This document shows, piece by piece, positions 15,445-24,982 of a stretch of 44,690 nt of DNA. The notes under the pieces were generated by a model. It did not search any database. It saw nothing but the letters and a program-made list of their open reading frames with translations, and had not been told where the DNA came from. Made by a program: the position numbers and the translations under genes. Source of the DNA: CAJJDF01 sp965655625 (lineage in GTDB: Bacteria > Bacteroidota > Bacteroidia > Flavobacteriales_D > CAJJDF01); contig CBFHHA010000018.1 in assembly GCA_965655625.1 (NCBI GenBank), forward strand, positions 1-44,690. Direction: 5' to 3'. How positions within the stretch are numbered: the first letter of the stretch is position 1; each line of letters begins with the position of its first letter.

Positions 15445-17931
15445 TTAAAATTCAAATTGTAGTTTGGCTCTTATTCCAAATCGAAGAACGTTAATGTCTT
15501 GCGCGTTATTGTCTAAATAAGTTAATCGCCACAACGCATCCACTCTCAATATTTTGAATATGTTTTCAATTCCGGCACTAACCTCGGCATAAGGCCTGTC
15601 AGAAAATGTGCCAGAGAAAGTTGGGAGATCCAAAACTGTAGCATGGCGATCATTCAGTTGTCCATAAACCACCTTTGCAGTCACAAGTTCTCGCCATTTT
15701 AGTTTTCTTAACAGTGGAATTCGGTTTAAAAATACTCCGCCAAAATAGTGAGCCACCGAAAGCGAGATGTATTCATCGCTCATAAATTCACCAATATTCA
15801 TGGCATTAAAGTCATTTGTGTAGCCCCAGGTTTCGTTTCCATTATGAATAAATAGGAAAGGAAAAGGAACTGTTCCCCATAATTTTCCTATTTCCAAATC
15901 GTACCTACAAATCCCCCAATAACCCAACAGAACTCTATCTTTTACACTGAATTTTAATTTTTGATAATCGTATCCGCTGTTCAAAACTCCTTTTATTCCA
16001 AATGAAGCCTCCAGCTCAAAAATTGGTTTTACAGAACCTAGGCTAATTCGATTAAATTCTCCAGATACAAATTTTTCATCTTTGGCAAATCTCATTCCGA
16101 GAGTCACTTCCGAGTTGTACAAATTGTTCACAGAAGTGGTAACCGCTCCTTGGGTTTTGGAATATGTCAGTACATCACCAAGCGCCTCAATGTTGTAACT
16201 GCTGATAGAAATCGAATTGGAAAACCCTTCAAACCACTCGTGGAAATATTTGATTCTTGCTCCTTCCAAGTTGATCAATTTATTGTAAGGATTTCTTCTC
16301 AAAAAGGATGAGATGATGTTTTGGTTAAATGGTTCAAACAATTGTCGATCAAATTGAGTCACATCATTTACATATTTTATATCAACAAGTCTTCTCGGTT
16401 TCTTTGATTTGGACAGAAAAAACTTGGTGCCTAAATTGAATTTCCATTTTTCATCGGTTAAGCCATACGCCACATTTCCCTTAAACATGATTTGTGTACT
16501 AAAATCATTACTTGTTTGTATCCCGGCCGAAAATCTATGCCCTTCTATTGGATTGAAACTGTAAATGGAAGAGTATGGACCCAACTCAATCGGGCCAAGT
16601 ATTTTGTATCCAGTTACCAATGTTTGGATTACATCAATGTAAGTTTTTACGATAGGCAGGTTCTTTACCGTATCAATCATGTGGTAAATTTTATTCTCCT
16701 TTTCGCTTAGTTTTATGTGTCGTTTTTCGTCCCAAAACTCAGAGGTTTTGTTTTGCACAGAATCCAAAACAAGGATATCTGTTCCTTTGTAAAACTCTTC
16801 ATCGCGGGGTTTGTTAATGACAAAATCCTTGTAAGAAGTTGTTTTTCTGCCGTAAAACCCCTTTTGTTTATCACTTTCAAGAGGGTTTATGTCAGCGATT
16901 GTCTCGTCTAGTACCATCATCCAAACTTCCTCTTCCACTTGTTCAAATGTTTGTTTTATACGATAGCTATTAATGAAATTAATATTGGCATCACCGGCAA
17001 TTTCTGCTTCAAATACTTTCACGGCATAAGTGGTATCATGAATCCACATTTCTCCCACAAATGCCAAATCGCTTTTTCTTTTTGGCATAAATTCTAATTT
17101 GTAACACCAATTATTGTCAATGTAACCACTATCGGTTAAATACAATTTGTAATGCAACAGCATATTGTTATTCAGAGGACTTATGAATTGTCTCCCAAAC
17201 ACATACATTGTATTGTCATACAAATTGATATTTTGATACATATCCCCTAAATATTGAGAAATCGATTCATTTTCGGGACCAGAGATTTTGGTCGCTTTTA
17301 TGATTTCTTTTTTCTCCTCTGGTTTTCTTTTGTAGTGATAATCAGATAAAGATTCAATAATAAAAATAGGCAAATAGGGCTTTTCATCAGTCGAGTCTAT
17401 CAATTCGAATACAAAATCGAACTTTTGAAAAACCTTTCGATTCATGAATTTCTCATCGAGGTTATTGAGGTCAAATTCAATTTTATTGTACACCTCATAT
17501 TCGTAGGCATCAAGTTTCACTCTGTTGTTTATTTTTTTATTCTCAATCACCTTTTTAATCAAGGCGTGAGCAGGGTTTTCATCTTTCTTAGAACCCTCAA
17601 CAACAAACTCGGTCAATATCTTTTCAGAGGTAGACAAGAAAACATCCACCTCTTGCGATTTATCTTTTTTAATTCCAATTGATTTGGGAGCGTATCCTAC
17701 AAAAGTCACCAAAATAGAATCGCTGGAATAGTAACTTTCCAGAATATATTTTCCGTCTATATCCGAGGTGGTTCCGGTTTTTGTTCCTTTAAAAGAGATC
17801 GTAGCGAATGGAACAGTTTCTTTCGTAATTTCATCTCGAATTACCCCGTAAACCTTTGTTTTTTGGCCAAAAGAGACTGTGCTTATAAAAAGAGCAAATA
17901 CGAATGCAAAAAAATGATTGAGGTTAAACAT
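15445..17931 (-). CDS. DUF5686 outer-membrane protein with CarboxypepD_reg-like domain
   Basis: This 828-residue envelope protein has a signal peptide (FNLNHFFAFVFALFISTVSFG), then a carboxypeptidase-regulatory-like beta domain (about 25-110: YGVIRDEITKETVPFATISFKGT..G.YILE), then the DUF5686 region. The C-terminal half alternates hydrophobic and polar residues as in a beta barrel, and the last residue is Phe (LQFEF), the usual barrel-assembly signal. The start overlaps the end of tatC by 8 bases, implying coupled translation. The function of DUF5686 is unknown; an outer-membrane receptor or assembly role is inferred from architecture. Confidence 0.88.
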   Translation of the reverse strand: MFNLNHFFAFVFALFISTVSFGQKTKVYGVIRDEITKETVPFATISFKGTKTGTTSDIDGKYILESYYSSDSILVTFVGYAPKSIGIKKDKSQEVDVFLSTSEKILTEFVVEGSKKDENPAHALIKKVIENKKINNRVKLDAYEYEVYNKIEFDLNNLDEKFMNRKVFQKFDFVFELIDSTDEKPYLPIFIIESLSDYHYKRKPEEKKEIIKATKISGPENESISQYLGDMYQNINLYDNTMYVFGRQFISPLNNNMLLHYKLYLTDSGYIDNNWCYKLEFMPKRKSDLAFVGEMWIHDTTYAVKVFEAEIAGDANINFINSYRIKQTFEQVEEEVWMMVLDETIADINPLESDKQKGFYGRKTTSYKDFVINKPRDEEFYKGTDILVLDSVQNKTSEFWDEKRHIKLSEKENKIYHMIDTVKNLPIVKTYIDVIQTLVTGYKILGPIELGPYSSIYSFNPIEGHRFSAGIQTSNDFSTQIMFKGNVAYGLTDEKWKFNLGTKFFLSKSKKPRRLVDIKYVNDVTQFDRQLFEPFNQNIISSFLRRNPYNKLINLEGARIKYFHEWFEGFSNSISISSYNIEALGDVLTYSKTQGAVTTSVNNLYNSEVTLGMRFAKDEKFVSGEFNRISLGSVKPIFELEASFGIKGVLNSGYDYQKLKFSVKDRVLLGYWGICRYDLEIGKLWGTVPFPFLFIHNGNETWGYTNDFNAMNIGEFMSDEYISLSVAHYFGGVFLNRIPLLRKLKWRELVTAKVVYGQLNDRHATVLDLPTFSGTFSDRPYAEVSAGIENIFKILRVDALWRLTYLDNNAQDINVLRFGIRAKLQFEF

Positions 17932-18733
17932 CTGCTTTTTGTTTGTTGATAACTCTCCTCGAAATTACAATACTCAATTCATACAATAACGAAACAGGTA
18001 TAGCCACAATAACTTGGCTAATAAAGTCAGGTGGTGTAATGATAGCAGCTAACACTAAAATTCCAACCAAAGCATGTTTTCTATATTTTTTTAATACATC
18101 GGGAGTCATCATTCCCAGTTTGGTTAAAATAAAAATTACGATAGGTAGTTGAAAAAACAAACCACAAGCGATAGTGGAGGAAACAATTAGCGAATAATAA
18201 GAAGTAAAAGTAGGGGTAAGCTCTATACTTTGGGACATTTTGTAAAACCCAAAAAACTGAATACACAAAGGAGAGATGATGAAGTAACCAAAACCAACTC
18301 CTGTTAAAAACAGTAAAGTGGAGTAGGCCACAATACCTCTAGTTGCTTTAATTTCCTTCGGCTTTAGTCCAGGCTTTACAAAAGACCAAATTTGAAAAGC
18401 TAAAAATGGAAAAGCCAGAATAATTCCACTTACGAGAGAAAAGTATATGCTCGTTGCAAATTGCTTTGTCATCTGAGTCTCAATGGTTTTTACTTCAATA
18501 TTATTTGCACAAAAGGCATCACCTAACCCTAAATTATTGGAAATAAAACACATAATCTTGTAGGTTGGAAAGGAAGCCCTTGACATTGACATTAAGACTA
18601 AATCGGTGAGAGGTTCAATGAAAATAAAGACAGATACTGCAACTAATACAACTGCAATGGCAGATTTTACTAGTCGCCATCTTAACTCTTCGAGATGTCC
18701 TAAAAAGGATGTGTTTGTTTCGTTTTCACTCAT
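17924..18733 (-). CDS. tatC: Sec-independent protein translocase TatC
   Basis: The 269-residue polytopic protein is the twin-arginine signal receptor of the Tat translocase. It opens with the conserved SFLGHLEELRWRLVKS, and has FPFLAFQIWSFVKPGLKPKE in the second loop and the GYFIISPLCIQFF helix. Six membrane helices are visible. The ATG at 18733 is preferred over a TTG three codons upstream. A TATTTTTG element lies six bases before that ATG. No tatA is encoded in the window. It is followed by the DUF5686 gene with an 8-base overlap. Confidence 0.95.
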   Translation of the reverse strand: MSENETNTSFLGHLEELRWRLVKSAIAVVLVAVSVFIFIEPLTDLVLMSMSRASFPTYKIMCFISNNLGLGDAFCANNIEVKTIETQMTKQFATSIYFSLVSGIILAFPFLAFQIWSFVKPGLKPKEIKATRGIVAYSTLLFLTGVGFGYFIISPLCIQFFGFYKMSQSIELTPTFTSYYSLIVSSTIACGLFFQLPIVIFILTKLGMMTPDVLKKYRKHALVGILVLAAIITPPDFISQVIVAIPVSLLYELSIVISRRVINKQKADV

Positions 18734-18739
18734 ATTGAA

Positions 18740-18747
18740 CAAAAATA
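18740..18747 (-). promoter_or_regulatory. -7 promoter element of the tatC operon
   Basis: TATTTTTG on the minus strand matches TAnnTTTG and ends six bases before the tatC ATG. No TTG is found at ideal spacing upstream. Confidence 0.4.
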
Positions 18748-18813
18748 TAAACTATTTCGAAAGTTACACCACTAACTTATGAATAGAACAAATTTTATAT
18801 CTTTTTTGAAGTA

Positions 18814-18821
18814 TACCTTTG
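18814..18821 (+). promoter_or_regulatory. -7 promoter element of recQ
   Basis: TACCTTTG matches TAnnTTTG and would give a leader of about 45-50 bases before the recQ ATG at 18876. A convincing -33 TTG is not visible. Confidence 0.4.
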
Positions 18822-18875
18822 AATAGCAGCAAAACTTATTTTATATTTATCTAATCAAAAAAAGCAACAAGAAAT

Positions 18876-21059
18876 ATGTCTATTTCTACCCAAGTTAATC
18901 TAAAAGAAAAATTACAGGAGTATTTCGGTTTTAGTCATTTTAAAGGAAATCAGGAGGCTATTATCCAAAGCGTTATGGATAAGAACGACACATTTGTGAT
19001 CATGCCAACAGGCGGTGGAAAGTCATTGTGTTATCAACTACCTGCCCTTATCCAAAATGGAACTGCAGTAATCGTTTCTCCCCTTATTGCATTAATGAAA
19101 AACCAAGTGGATGCAATTCGACAACACTGCCAGGATGATTCTGTTGCTCATTTCTTGAATTCATCTCTAAACAAAGGTGATATAGCCAGAGTAAAACAAG
19201 ATGTGGTAGGTGGGAAAACTAAATTGCTTTACGTGGCTCCCGAATCATTAAACAAACAAGAGTACATCGATTTTTTAAGAAAAACAGAGGTTTCATTCTT
19301 TGCAATTGACGAAGCTCACTGTATTTCGGAATGGGGACACGACTTTAGACCAGAGTATAGAAGACTTAAAGAAATAATGAGTGCGATTACAGATGTTCCT
19401 GTAATGGCATTAACTGCTACGGCCACGCCCAAAGTTCAAATTGATATTCAAAAGACTTTGGGAATGAAAAAGGCGAGTTTATTCAATTCTTCCTTTAATA
19501 GAGATAATTTGTATTACGAAGTTCGCCCTAAACAAGATGTTGAGAAACAAATCGTACAATACATCAAGCAACACGAAGGAAAATCAGGTGTAATCTATTG
19601 TTTGAGCAGAAAAATGGTAGAAAAATTTGCAGAATTATTACAAGTAAATGGAATAAAAGCACTTCCATATCATGCTGGCTTGGATGCAAAAACTAGAGCT
19701 AAACACCAAGATATGTTTTTGATGGAAGATGCTGATGTTATTGTGGCAACCATTGCTTTTGGAATGGGAATCGATAAGCCGGATGTGAGATTTGTCATTC
19801 ACCACGATATTCCAAAAAGTATAGAGGGATACTACCAAGAAACAGGTAGGGCAGGAAGAGATGGAGGCGAAGGAAACTGTATAGCCTTTTACAGTTATAA
19901 AGATGTTGAGAAATTAGAGAAATTTCTTCAAGGAAAGCCGGTAAGCGAAGTGGAAATAGGTAGGCAATTATTAAACGACATAGTTTCTTTCTCTGAAACA
20001 TCGGTGTGTAGGAGAAAGTACATTCTTCATTATTTTGGTGAAGATTATGAAGAAACTAATTGCAATAAGAAATGTGACAACTGCGCTAATCCCAAAGAAA
20101 AATTTGAAGCGAAAGAGTTGATTGTTTTGTTATTAAAAGCTGTGTTAGCTATGAATGAAAAACAAAAACCAACCCACATTGCAGATGTATTGGCTGGAAC
20201 ACTAAATAATGAGATCACTAACTACAAACACAATAGACTAGAAATTTTTGGAGAAGGTAGTGATAGAGATTCAAAGTCTTGGAGATCAATTATTAGACAA
20301 AGCTTACTTAAAGAGTTTATTAAGAAAGAAGTGGAGTCTTACGGGATCATAAAAGTAACTTCAAAGGGACAAGATTTTTTAAAAAAACCATATGATGTTT
20401 CGTTATTTAAGGAGCGAGATTACAGTGATTTGACTGGACCCATAATTCAGAACACGAAAGAAAAAGTGATGGACGAAGCATTGTACAAGGTTCTGAAAGA
20501 TTTAACCAAAAAAGTTTCGAAAGAAAAAGGTATCCCACCGTTTGCAGTGTTTCAAGAGCCTTCGTTACAGGAAATGTGTTTACACTATCCTCTCACAATG
20601 GATGAGTTAAAAAATATAGGAGGAGTGGGAACAGGAAAATCAAAGCGATTTGGTCAGCCATTTTTGGATGTGATTTCCAGTTATGTGGAAGAAAATGGAA
20701 TAGAAAGACCCAACGATTTTGTGGTGAAGTCTGTGGCAAACAAATCTGCGCTTAAGATCCATATTATTACAAGTATCGACAAGAAAAGTGACTTGGAGGA
20801 CATTGCCAGCCAAAATAACATTCCGTTTGATGAATTAATTACGGAAATAGAAACCATTGTTCATTCGGGGACTAAAATAAACCTTGATTACTACATAGAC
20901 GAAATGCTTGGAGAGGAAGAACAAGAAGAAATTTTCGAGTATTTTATGGAATCTACTACTGACTCAATTAATCAGGCTTATCAAGAACTAGAAGAGGAAT
21001 ACGAAGAGGAGGAATTGAGATTAATGAGAATTAAATTTATGTCCGAAGTGGCAAACTAA
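18876..21059 (+). CDS. recQ: ATP-dependent DNA helicase RecQ
   Basis: The 727-residue superfamily 2 helicase unwinds DNA in recombination and fork repair. It has Walker A MPTGGGKSLCYQLPA (about 46-60), DEAHC in FAIDEAHCISEWGHDFRPEY, motif III ALTATAT, motif VI YYQETGRAGRDG, and a zinc-binding set of cysteines (CRRKYILHYFGEDYEETNCNKKCDNC). A winged-helix RQC domain follows, then an HRDC domain (about residues 520-610, PPFAVFQEPSLQEMC). A further C-terminal extension rich in Glu (about 620-727) resembles the extra helix-turn-helix tail of some Bacteroidota RecQ proteins. The dehydrogenase gene starts 47 bases downstream. Confidence 0.95.
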   Translation: MSISTQVNLKEKLQEYFGFSHFKGNQEAIIQSVMDKNDTFVIMPTGGGKSLCYQLPALIQNGTAVIVSPLIALMKNQVDAIRQHCQDDSVAHFLNSSLNKGDIARVKQDVVGGKTKLLYVAPESLNKQEYIDFLRKTEVSFFAIDEAHCISEWGHDFRPEYRRLKEIMSAITDVPVMALTATATPKVQIDIQKTLGMKKASLFNSSFNRDNLYYEVRPKQDVEKQIVQYIKQHEGKSGVIYCLSRKMVEKFAELLQVNGIKALPYHAGLDAKTRAKHQDMFLMEDADVIVATIAFGMGIDKPDVRFVIHHDIPKSIEGYYQETGRAGRDGGEGNCIAFYSYKDVEKLEKFLQGKPVSEVEIGRQLLNDIVSFSETSVCRRKYILHYFGEDYEETNCNKKCDNCANPKEKFEAKELIVLLLKAVLAMNEKQKPTHIADVLAGTLNNEITNYKHNRLEIFGEGSDRDSKSWRSIIRQSLLKEFIKKEVESYGIIKVTSKGQDFLKKPYDVSLFKERDYSDLTGPIIQNTKEKVMDEALYKVLKDLTKKVSKEKGIPPFAVFQEPSLQEMCLHYPLTMDELKNIGGVGTGKSKRFGQPFLDVISSYVEENGIERPNDFVVKSVANKSALKIHIITSIDKKSDLEDIASQNNIPFDELITEIETIVHSGTKINLDYYIDEMLGEEEQEEIFEYFMESTTDSINQAYQELEEEYEEEELRLMRIKFMSEVAN

Positions 21060-21106
21060 CAATAATATTTTTCAAAATTTTCTGAAAGAAAAAAGAATAA
21101 ACAAAA

Positions 21107-23164
21107 GTGAAGAAAGAAATAGATAAGAAAACCCTAATTAAAGCCTACGAATTGATGTGTTCTGCTGTTTCGATGACAGAATTGTACGAAGAGAACAAAA
21201 CAATTACGAGTAAATATGTCCACGCAACTTCGAGAGGGCATGAAGCAATTCAGTTAGCTGTCTCTATGCAGCTAAAGCCTTGTGACTTCTTAGCTCCTTA
21301 CTACCGTGATGATTCCATGTTATTGGGAATTGGAATGAGGCCGTTTGATTTGATGTTGCAATTATTAGGAAAGAAGAATGACCCATTTTCTGGAGGAAGA
21401 ACCTATTATTCGCACCCTAGTTTGAAAGACGATGACAAACCTAAAATACCCCATCAATCCTCGGCTACCGGTATGCAAGCAATCCCAACTACAGGGTTGG
21501 CTATGGGAATTCAATATTTGGAACAACAAGGCTTAAATAAAACAGACGATAAACCCGTGGTGGTGTGTTCGTTGGGTGATGCCTGCGTAACAGAAGGAGA
21601 GGTTTCAGAAGCTTTTCACATGGCTGCTTTAAAGCAAATCCCTATTATTTTTGTGGTTCAAGACAATGAATGGGACATTTCTGCACATGCGAGAGAAATA
21701 AGAACCCAAAATGCCTATGAGTACGCACAAGGATTTAAAGGATTGGAGGCTCTCACGATAGATGGTACTGATTTTGTAAATTCTTACCGTGTGCTAGAAG
21801 AAACGATCGAAAAAGTAAGAACTGAAAGAAGACCTTTCTTGATTCATGCAGAAGTTCCTTTGCTTAATCACCATACATCTGGAGTAAGAATGGAGTGGTA
21901 CAGAGATGATTTGAAAGAACAACGAAAGAGAGATCCGTTCCCAAAATTCAAAGCACAACTGAAAGAACTAGGGATTGGAATAGCTGACCTTATAAACGTA
22001 GAGGCTAGAGCGAAACAAACTGTGGAAGCAGACTACCAATTGGCTTTAAAAGAAGAAGATCCTTCCCCGGCCGATTTATTCACTCATGATTTTGCTCCCA
22101 CTCCCATCACCGAAGAAAAAGGGGAAAGATCGCCTGCGGGGAAGGAACCAACTGTTATGGTAGATAGCGCATTATTTGCGGTGCAGGAATTAATGGAAAA
22201 ACACCCAGAATGTTTGCTTTACGGTCAAGATGTAGGCGGTAGATTAGGAGGTGTATTTAGAGAAGCTGCAACTTTGGCTCAAAAATTTGGCGACAACAGA
22301 GTGTTTAACACACCAATTCAAGAAGCTTTTATCATAGGTAGTACAGTAGGAATGTCTGCAGCTGGCACCAAGCCAATTGTTGAAGTGCAATTTGCAGATT
22401 ATATTTGGCCGGGGCTCAATCAATTGTTTACTGAAGTGAGCAGATCTTGTTACCTCTCAAATGGAAAATGGCCTGTGAGTTCTATTCTTCGAGTTCCTAT
22501 TGGTGCCTATGGAAGTGGTGGACCTTACCATTCATCTAGTGTTGAGTCTGTATTAGCGAATATTCGAGGAATAAAGATTGCCTACCCAAGTACTGGGGCA
22601 GATCTCAAAGGTTTGTTAAAAGCTGCCTATTACGACCCTAATCCTTGTGTGATGTTGGAGCACAAAGGATTGTATTGGAGTAAAATAAAAGGAACTGAAG
22701 GGGCTAAAACGATTGATCCTGATGAGGTCTACGTGATTCCTTTTGGAAAAGGGAGAGTGGTATTGGAACATGATGAAAACGAGCTTAAAAATGGTGATTC
22801 CCTTGCAATAATAACCTACGGAATGGGAGTTTATTGGGCGCTTGAAGCAGCAAAATCACACAAAGGTAAAGTAGAAATTGTGGACATTCGTACCATTTAT
22901 CCGCTTGATGAGGAATTAATAATTAGCACAGCAAGCAAACATGGAAAATGCATTGTTGTAACCGAAGAGCCAAAAGGAAATGGATTTGGTCAAAGTATTG
23001 CTTCGTTGATTTCAAGAAATTGCTTTGAAAAACTAGATGCTCCAGTTTCTATCGTAGGATCAGAAAACCTTCCGGCTATTCCTTTAAATTCTACTTTGGA
23101 GTTTACTATGATTCCAAATGCTACTAAAGTAGAACAAGAGATTTCTTCTTTGTTAAGCTATTAA
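21107..23164 (+). CDS. fused 2-oxoacid dehydrogenase E1 (alpha+beta), branched-chain type
   Basis: This 685-residue thiamine-diphosphate enzyme joins E1 alpha (about 1-330) and E1 beta (about 355-685) in one chain. The alpha part has YVHATSRGHEAIQLAV, YYRDDSMLLGIG and the ThDP motif GDACVTEGEVSEAFHMA ending in QDN; GDA..DN replaces the textbook GDG..NN, a change I believe is common in this fused group. The beta part has LYGQDVGGRLGGVFREA, FNTPIQEAFIIG, VEVQFADYIWPGLNQ and GPYHSSSVES. It probably decarboxylates branched-chain 2-oxoacids for fatty-acid primers or energy, with E2 and E3 encoded elsewhere. The start is GTG. Confidence 0.9.
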   Translation: MKKEIDKKTLIKAYELMCSAVSMTELYEENKTITSKYVHATSRGHEAIQLAVSMQLKPCDFLAPYYRDDSMLLGIGMRPFDLMLQLLGKKNDPFSGGRTYYSHPSLKDDDKPKIPHQSSATGMQAIPTTGLAMGIQYLEQQGLNKTDDKPVVVCSLGDACVTEGEVSEAFHMAALKQIPIIFVVQDNEWDISAHAREIRTQNAYEYAQGFKGLEALTIDGTDFVNSYRVLEETIEKVRTERRPFLIHAEVPLLNHHTSGVRMEWYRDDLKEQRKRDPFPKFKAQLKELGIGIADLINVEARAKQTVEADYQLALKEEDPSPADLFTHDFAPTPITEEKGERSPAGKEPTVMVDSALFAVQELMEKHPECLLYGQDVGGRLGGVFREAATLAQKFGDNRVFNTPIQEAFIIGSTVGMSAAGTKPIVEVQFADYIWPGLNQLFTEVSRSCYLSNGKWPVSSILRVPIGAYGSGGPYHSSSVESVLANIRGIKIAYPSTGADLKGLLKAAYYDPNPCVMLEHKGLYWSKIKGTEGAKTIDPDEVYVIPFGKGRVVLEHDENELKNGDSLAIITYGMGVYWALEAAKSHKGKVEIVDIRTIYPLDEELIISTASKHGKCIVVTEEPKGNGFGQSIASLISRNCFEKLDAPVSIVGSENLPAIPLNSTLEFTMIPNATKVEQEISSLLSY

Positions 23165-23220
23165 CAACCCTTGGTTAAGAATCATTTGTAAAAGACTTAG
23201 GCACTGCATTCAAATCCCAT

Positions 23221-23228
23221 TATATTTG
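23221..23228 (+). promoter_or_regulatory. -7 promoter element upstream of 23248
   Basis: TATATTTG matches TAnnTTTG and lies 19 bases before the ATG at 23248. The nearest TTTG upstream (23185-23188) is too far at 32 bases, so the -33 part is unclear. Confidence 0.4.
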
Positions 23229-23247
23229 AACAGAAACTTTAAGTTAT

Positions 23248-23790
23248 ATGCTAAGAACGATCTTCAAAAAGAAAGTAAACGAGGATAAACTCGCTAATGT
23301 GTTAATCAACTCGTTGGTTCACGCAATGGAAGTGGGTTTTCCGGATATATCGGAACTGATAAATAATGACAAAGATTTTGTAGAAAAACCTAATGTTTCG
23401 CCTGAGGACTACGACCGATTTATGCTCATTTTATTCGTGGGAAATTTAAAAATAATGGAAAAGCGATTAGAGGGAGAACAGGCCGATAGACTGAAAGAAT
23501 TGCTTATCGAAAAATTTTCTACTTTGTATGGACTTAAAGTAACTCAAACAAAAGAATACATAAGAAGTTATACTTCTTTTATGTCCAAGATTAATTACCC
23601 TTCAAAGAATGCTTTGTATGGGATGTCAAAGTGCATATTTCACAAATATAAATTGGCCTCTTTTCAAGAGGAATATTTTAAGGACATGAATACGCCAAAC
23701 CCCAAGTTTCTGAAGAGATTGAATAATATTGTGGAAAAATTTGTTTGGGACTGGGATTACTTTTTATCTAAGTACAACTTTGTTAGTTAA
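23248..23790 (+). CDS. hypothetical protein
   Basis: This 180-residue soluble protein belongs to no family I recognise. It starts MLRTIFKKKVNEDKLANVLINSLVHAMEVG and is mostly helical in composition, with a central LMLILFVGNLK-like hydrophobic helix and an aromatic C-terminus (KFVWDWDYFLSKYNF). There is no signal peptide and no enzymatic motif. It has its own candidate -7 element and a short leader. Its end overlaps the end of the convergent flavoprotein gene by 8 bases. Good codon structure and a plausible promoter support it as a real gene. Confidence 0.7.
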   Translation: MLRTIFKKKVNEDKLANVLINSLVHAMEVGFPDISELINNDKDFVEKPNVSPEDYDRFMLILFVGNLKIMEKRLEGEQADRLKELLIEKFSTLYGLKVTQTKEYIRSYTSFMSKINYPSKNALYGMSKCIFHKYKLASFQEEYFKDMNTPNPKFLKRLNNIVEKFVWDWDYFLSKYNFVS

Positions 23791-24982
23791 GGTGATCGCT
23801 TAACTTTTTCCCCATACTCATACAAGCTTGAAGGAGATATCCGCCAGTGGGCGCATCCCAATCGAGCATTTCACCAATCACGTAATGGTTTGGTAAGTTG
23901 ACTAGCTCAAAATTATTTCTGATTTCGTTTAAATCAATCCCACCAACAGTTGAAATTGCCTTATCCATGTCATCAAACCCAATTACCGTAAGCGGAATTT
24001 TCTTAACATGATTCGCTAAAAACTCAGGATTCATAAAATCTTCTTTTCGGCAAGTTCTTTTTACCAAATCAAACATCGGCTTTGATAATTTTAGTTGCCA
24101 AATGACATGCTCACTCCATGTGTTTTTCTTTTTGGGGCTTTTTAACTTTCGCACTACGGCATCAAGCTTTGTTGTTGGTTTTAAATCTAGATGAATTTGG
24201 GAAGAGCCGCTCGATTCTATTTGTTTTCTAATCGCTGGACTAAGTGCATACACAGCGCTTCCTTCTAATCCCAATCGGGTAACGATAACATCTCCTTTTT
24301 TGGATAAGTCTCCACAGAAAACCTCAATGCTTTTTAATGGTTGACCCTCGTTCGTTTTTACAAATTTTTCTTTCCAAGTTATCTGTATGCCACAATTAGA
24401 AGCTGTGAAAGGCTTTGTTTTAATATTCTTTTGATCAAAATAAGGAATCCATTCTCCTTGCGAACCAGTTTTTTTCCAACTTGCTCCTCCCAAAGAAAAT
24501 ACCACCTTCTCTGCTTCAATTTCTTTTGTTCCCTCGGGCGAATCAAAAACAAGAGATTTGTCGCGAAAACCTTTCCAGCAATGATTATACTCAATGGTTA
24601 TTTCTTTCTCTTTTATTTTCTTTTCAAAAGCCTGCAATACTTGAATAGGTTTGGTTGGTTTTACGGGAAAAATTCTTTTACTACTTCCTACAAATGTTTC
24701 TATTCCATTATCTTTTAGCCAAGAAATAAAATCTTGATTCGTAAAAGAATCCAAGCATTCCATAATAGGCGAGGAGGCAACGTATTTCGTTTTCATATCG
24801 GCAATATCAGAAGAGTGTGTAAGATTGAAACCTCCTTTGCCTGCAACCAAAAATTTTCGACCAAGCGCCTGGTTTCTCTCATAAATTGTGACATCATATT
24901 TGTTAGAATCAATGTGAGCTGCCAGCATTATTGCAGCAGATCCTCCGCCAATTATGGCCAATGTTTTTTTTTGTTTACTCAT
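23783..24982 (-). CDS. HI0933/BaiN-type FAD-dependent oxidoreductase
   Basis: The 399-residue flavoprotein begins with the dinucleotide-binding fold IIGGGSAAIMLAAHI (about residues 10-24) and the HI0933 hallmark YERNQALGRKFLVAGKGGFNLTHS. The C-terminal FAD-contacting segment is STVGGIDLNEI..., then NHYVIGEMLDWDAPTGGYLLQACMSMG. The variant matches the subgroup typified by Pseudomonas PP_4765. The physiological substrate is unknown for this subgroup; BaiN from gut clostridia was linked to bile-acid reduction but that role should not be transferred. Its start overlaps the end of the deformylase gene by 8 bases, so the two are translationally coupled. Confidence 0.85.
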   Translation of the reverse strand: MSKQKKTLAIIGGGSAAIMLAAHIDSNKYDVTIYERNQALGRKFLVAGKGGFNLTHSSDIADMKTKYVASSPIMECLDSFTNQDFISWLKDNGIETFVGSSKRIFPVKPTKPIQVLQAFEKKIKEKEITIEYNHCWKGFRDKSLVFDSPEGTKEIEAEKVVFSLGGASWKKTGSQGEWIPYFDQKNIKTKPFTASNCGIQITWKEKFVKTNEGQPLKSIEVFCGDLSKKGDVIVTRLGLEGSAVYALSPAIRKQIESSGSSQIHLDLKPTTKLDAVVRKLKSPKKKNTWSEHVIWQLKLSKPMFDLVKRTCRKEDFMNPEFLANHVKKIPLTVIGFDDMDKAISTVGGIDLNEIRNNFELVNLPNHYVIGEMLDWDAPTGGYLLQACMSMGKKLSDHLN

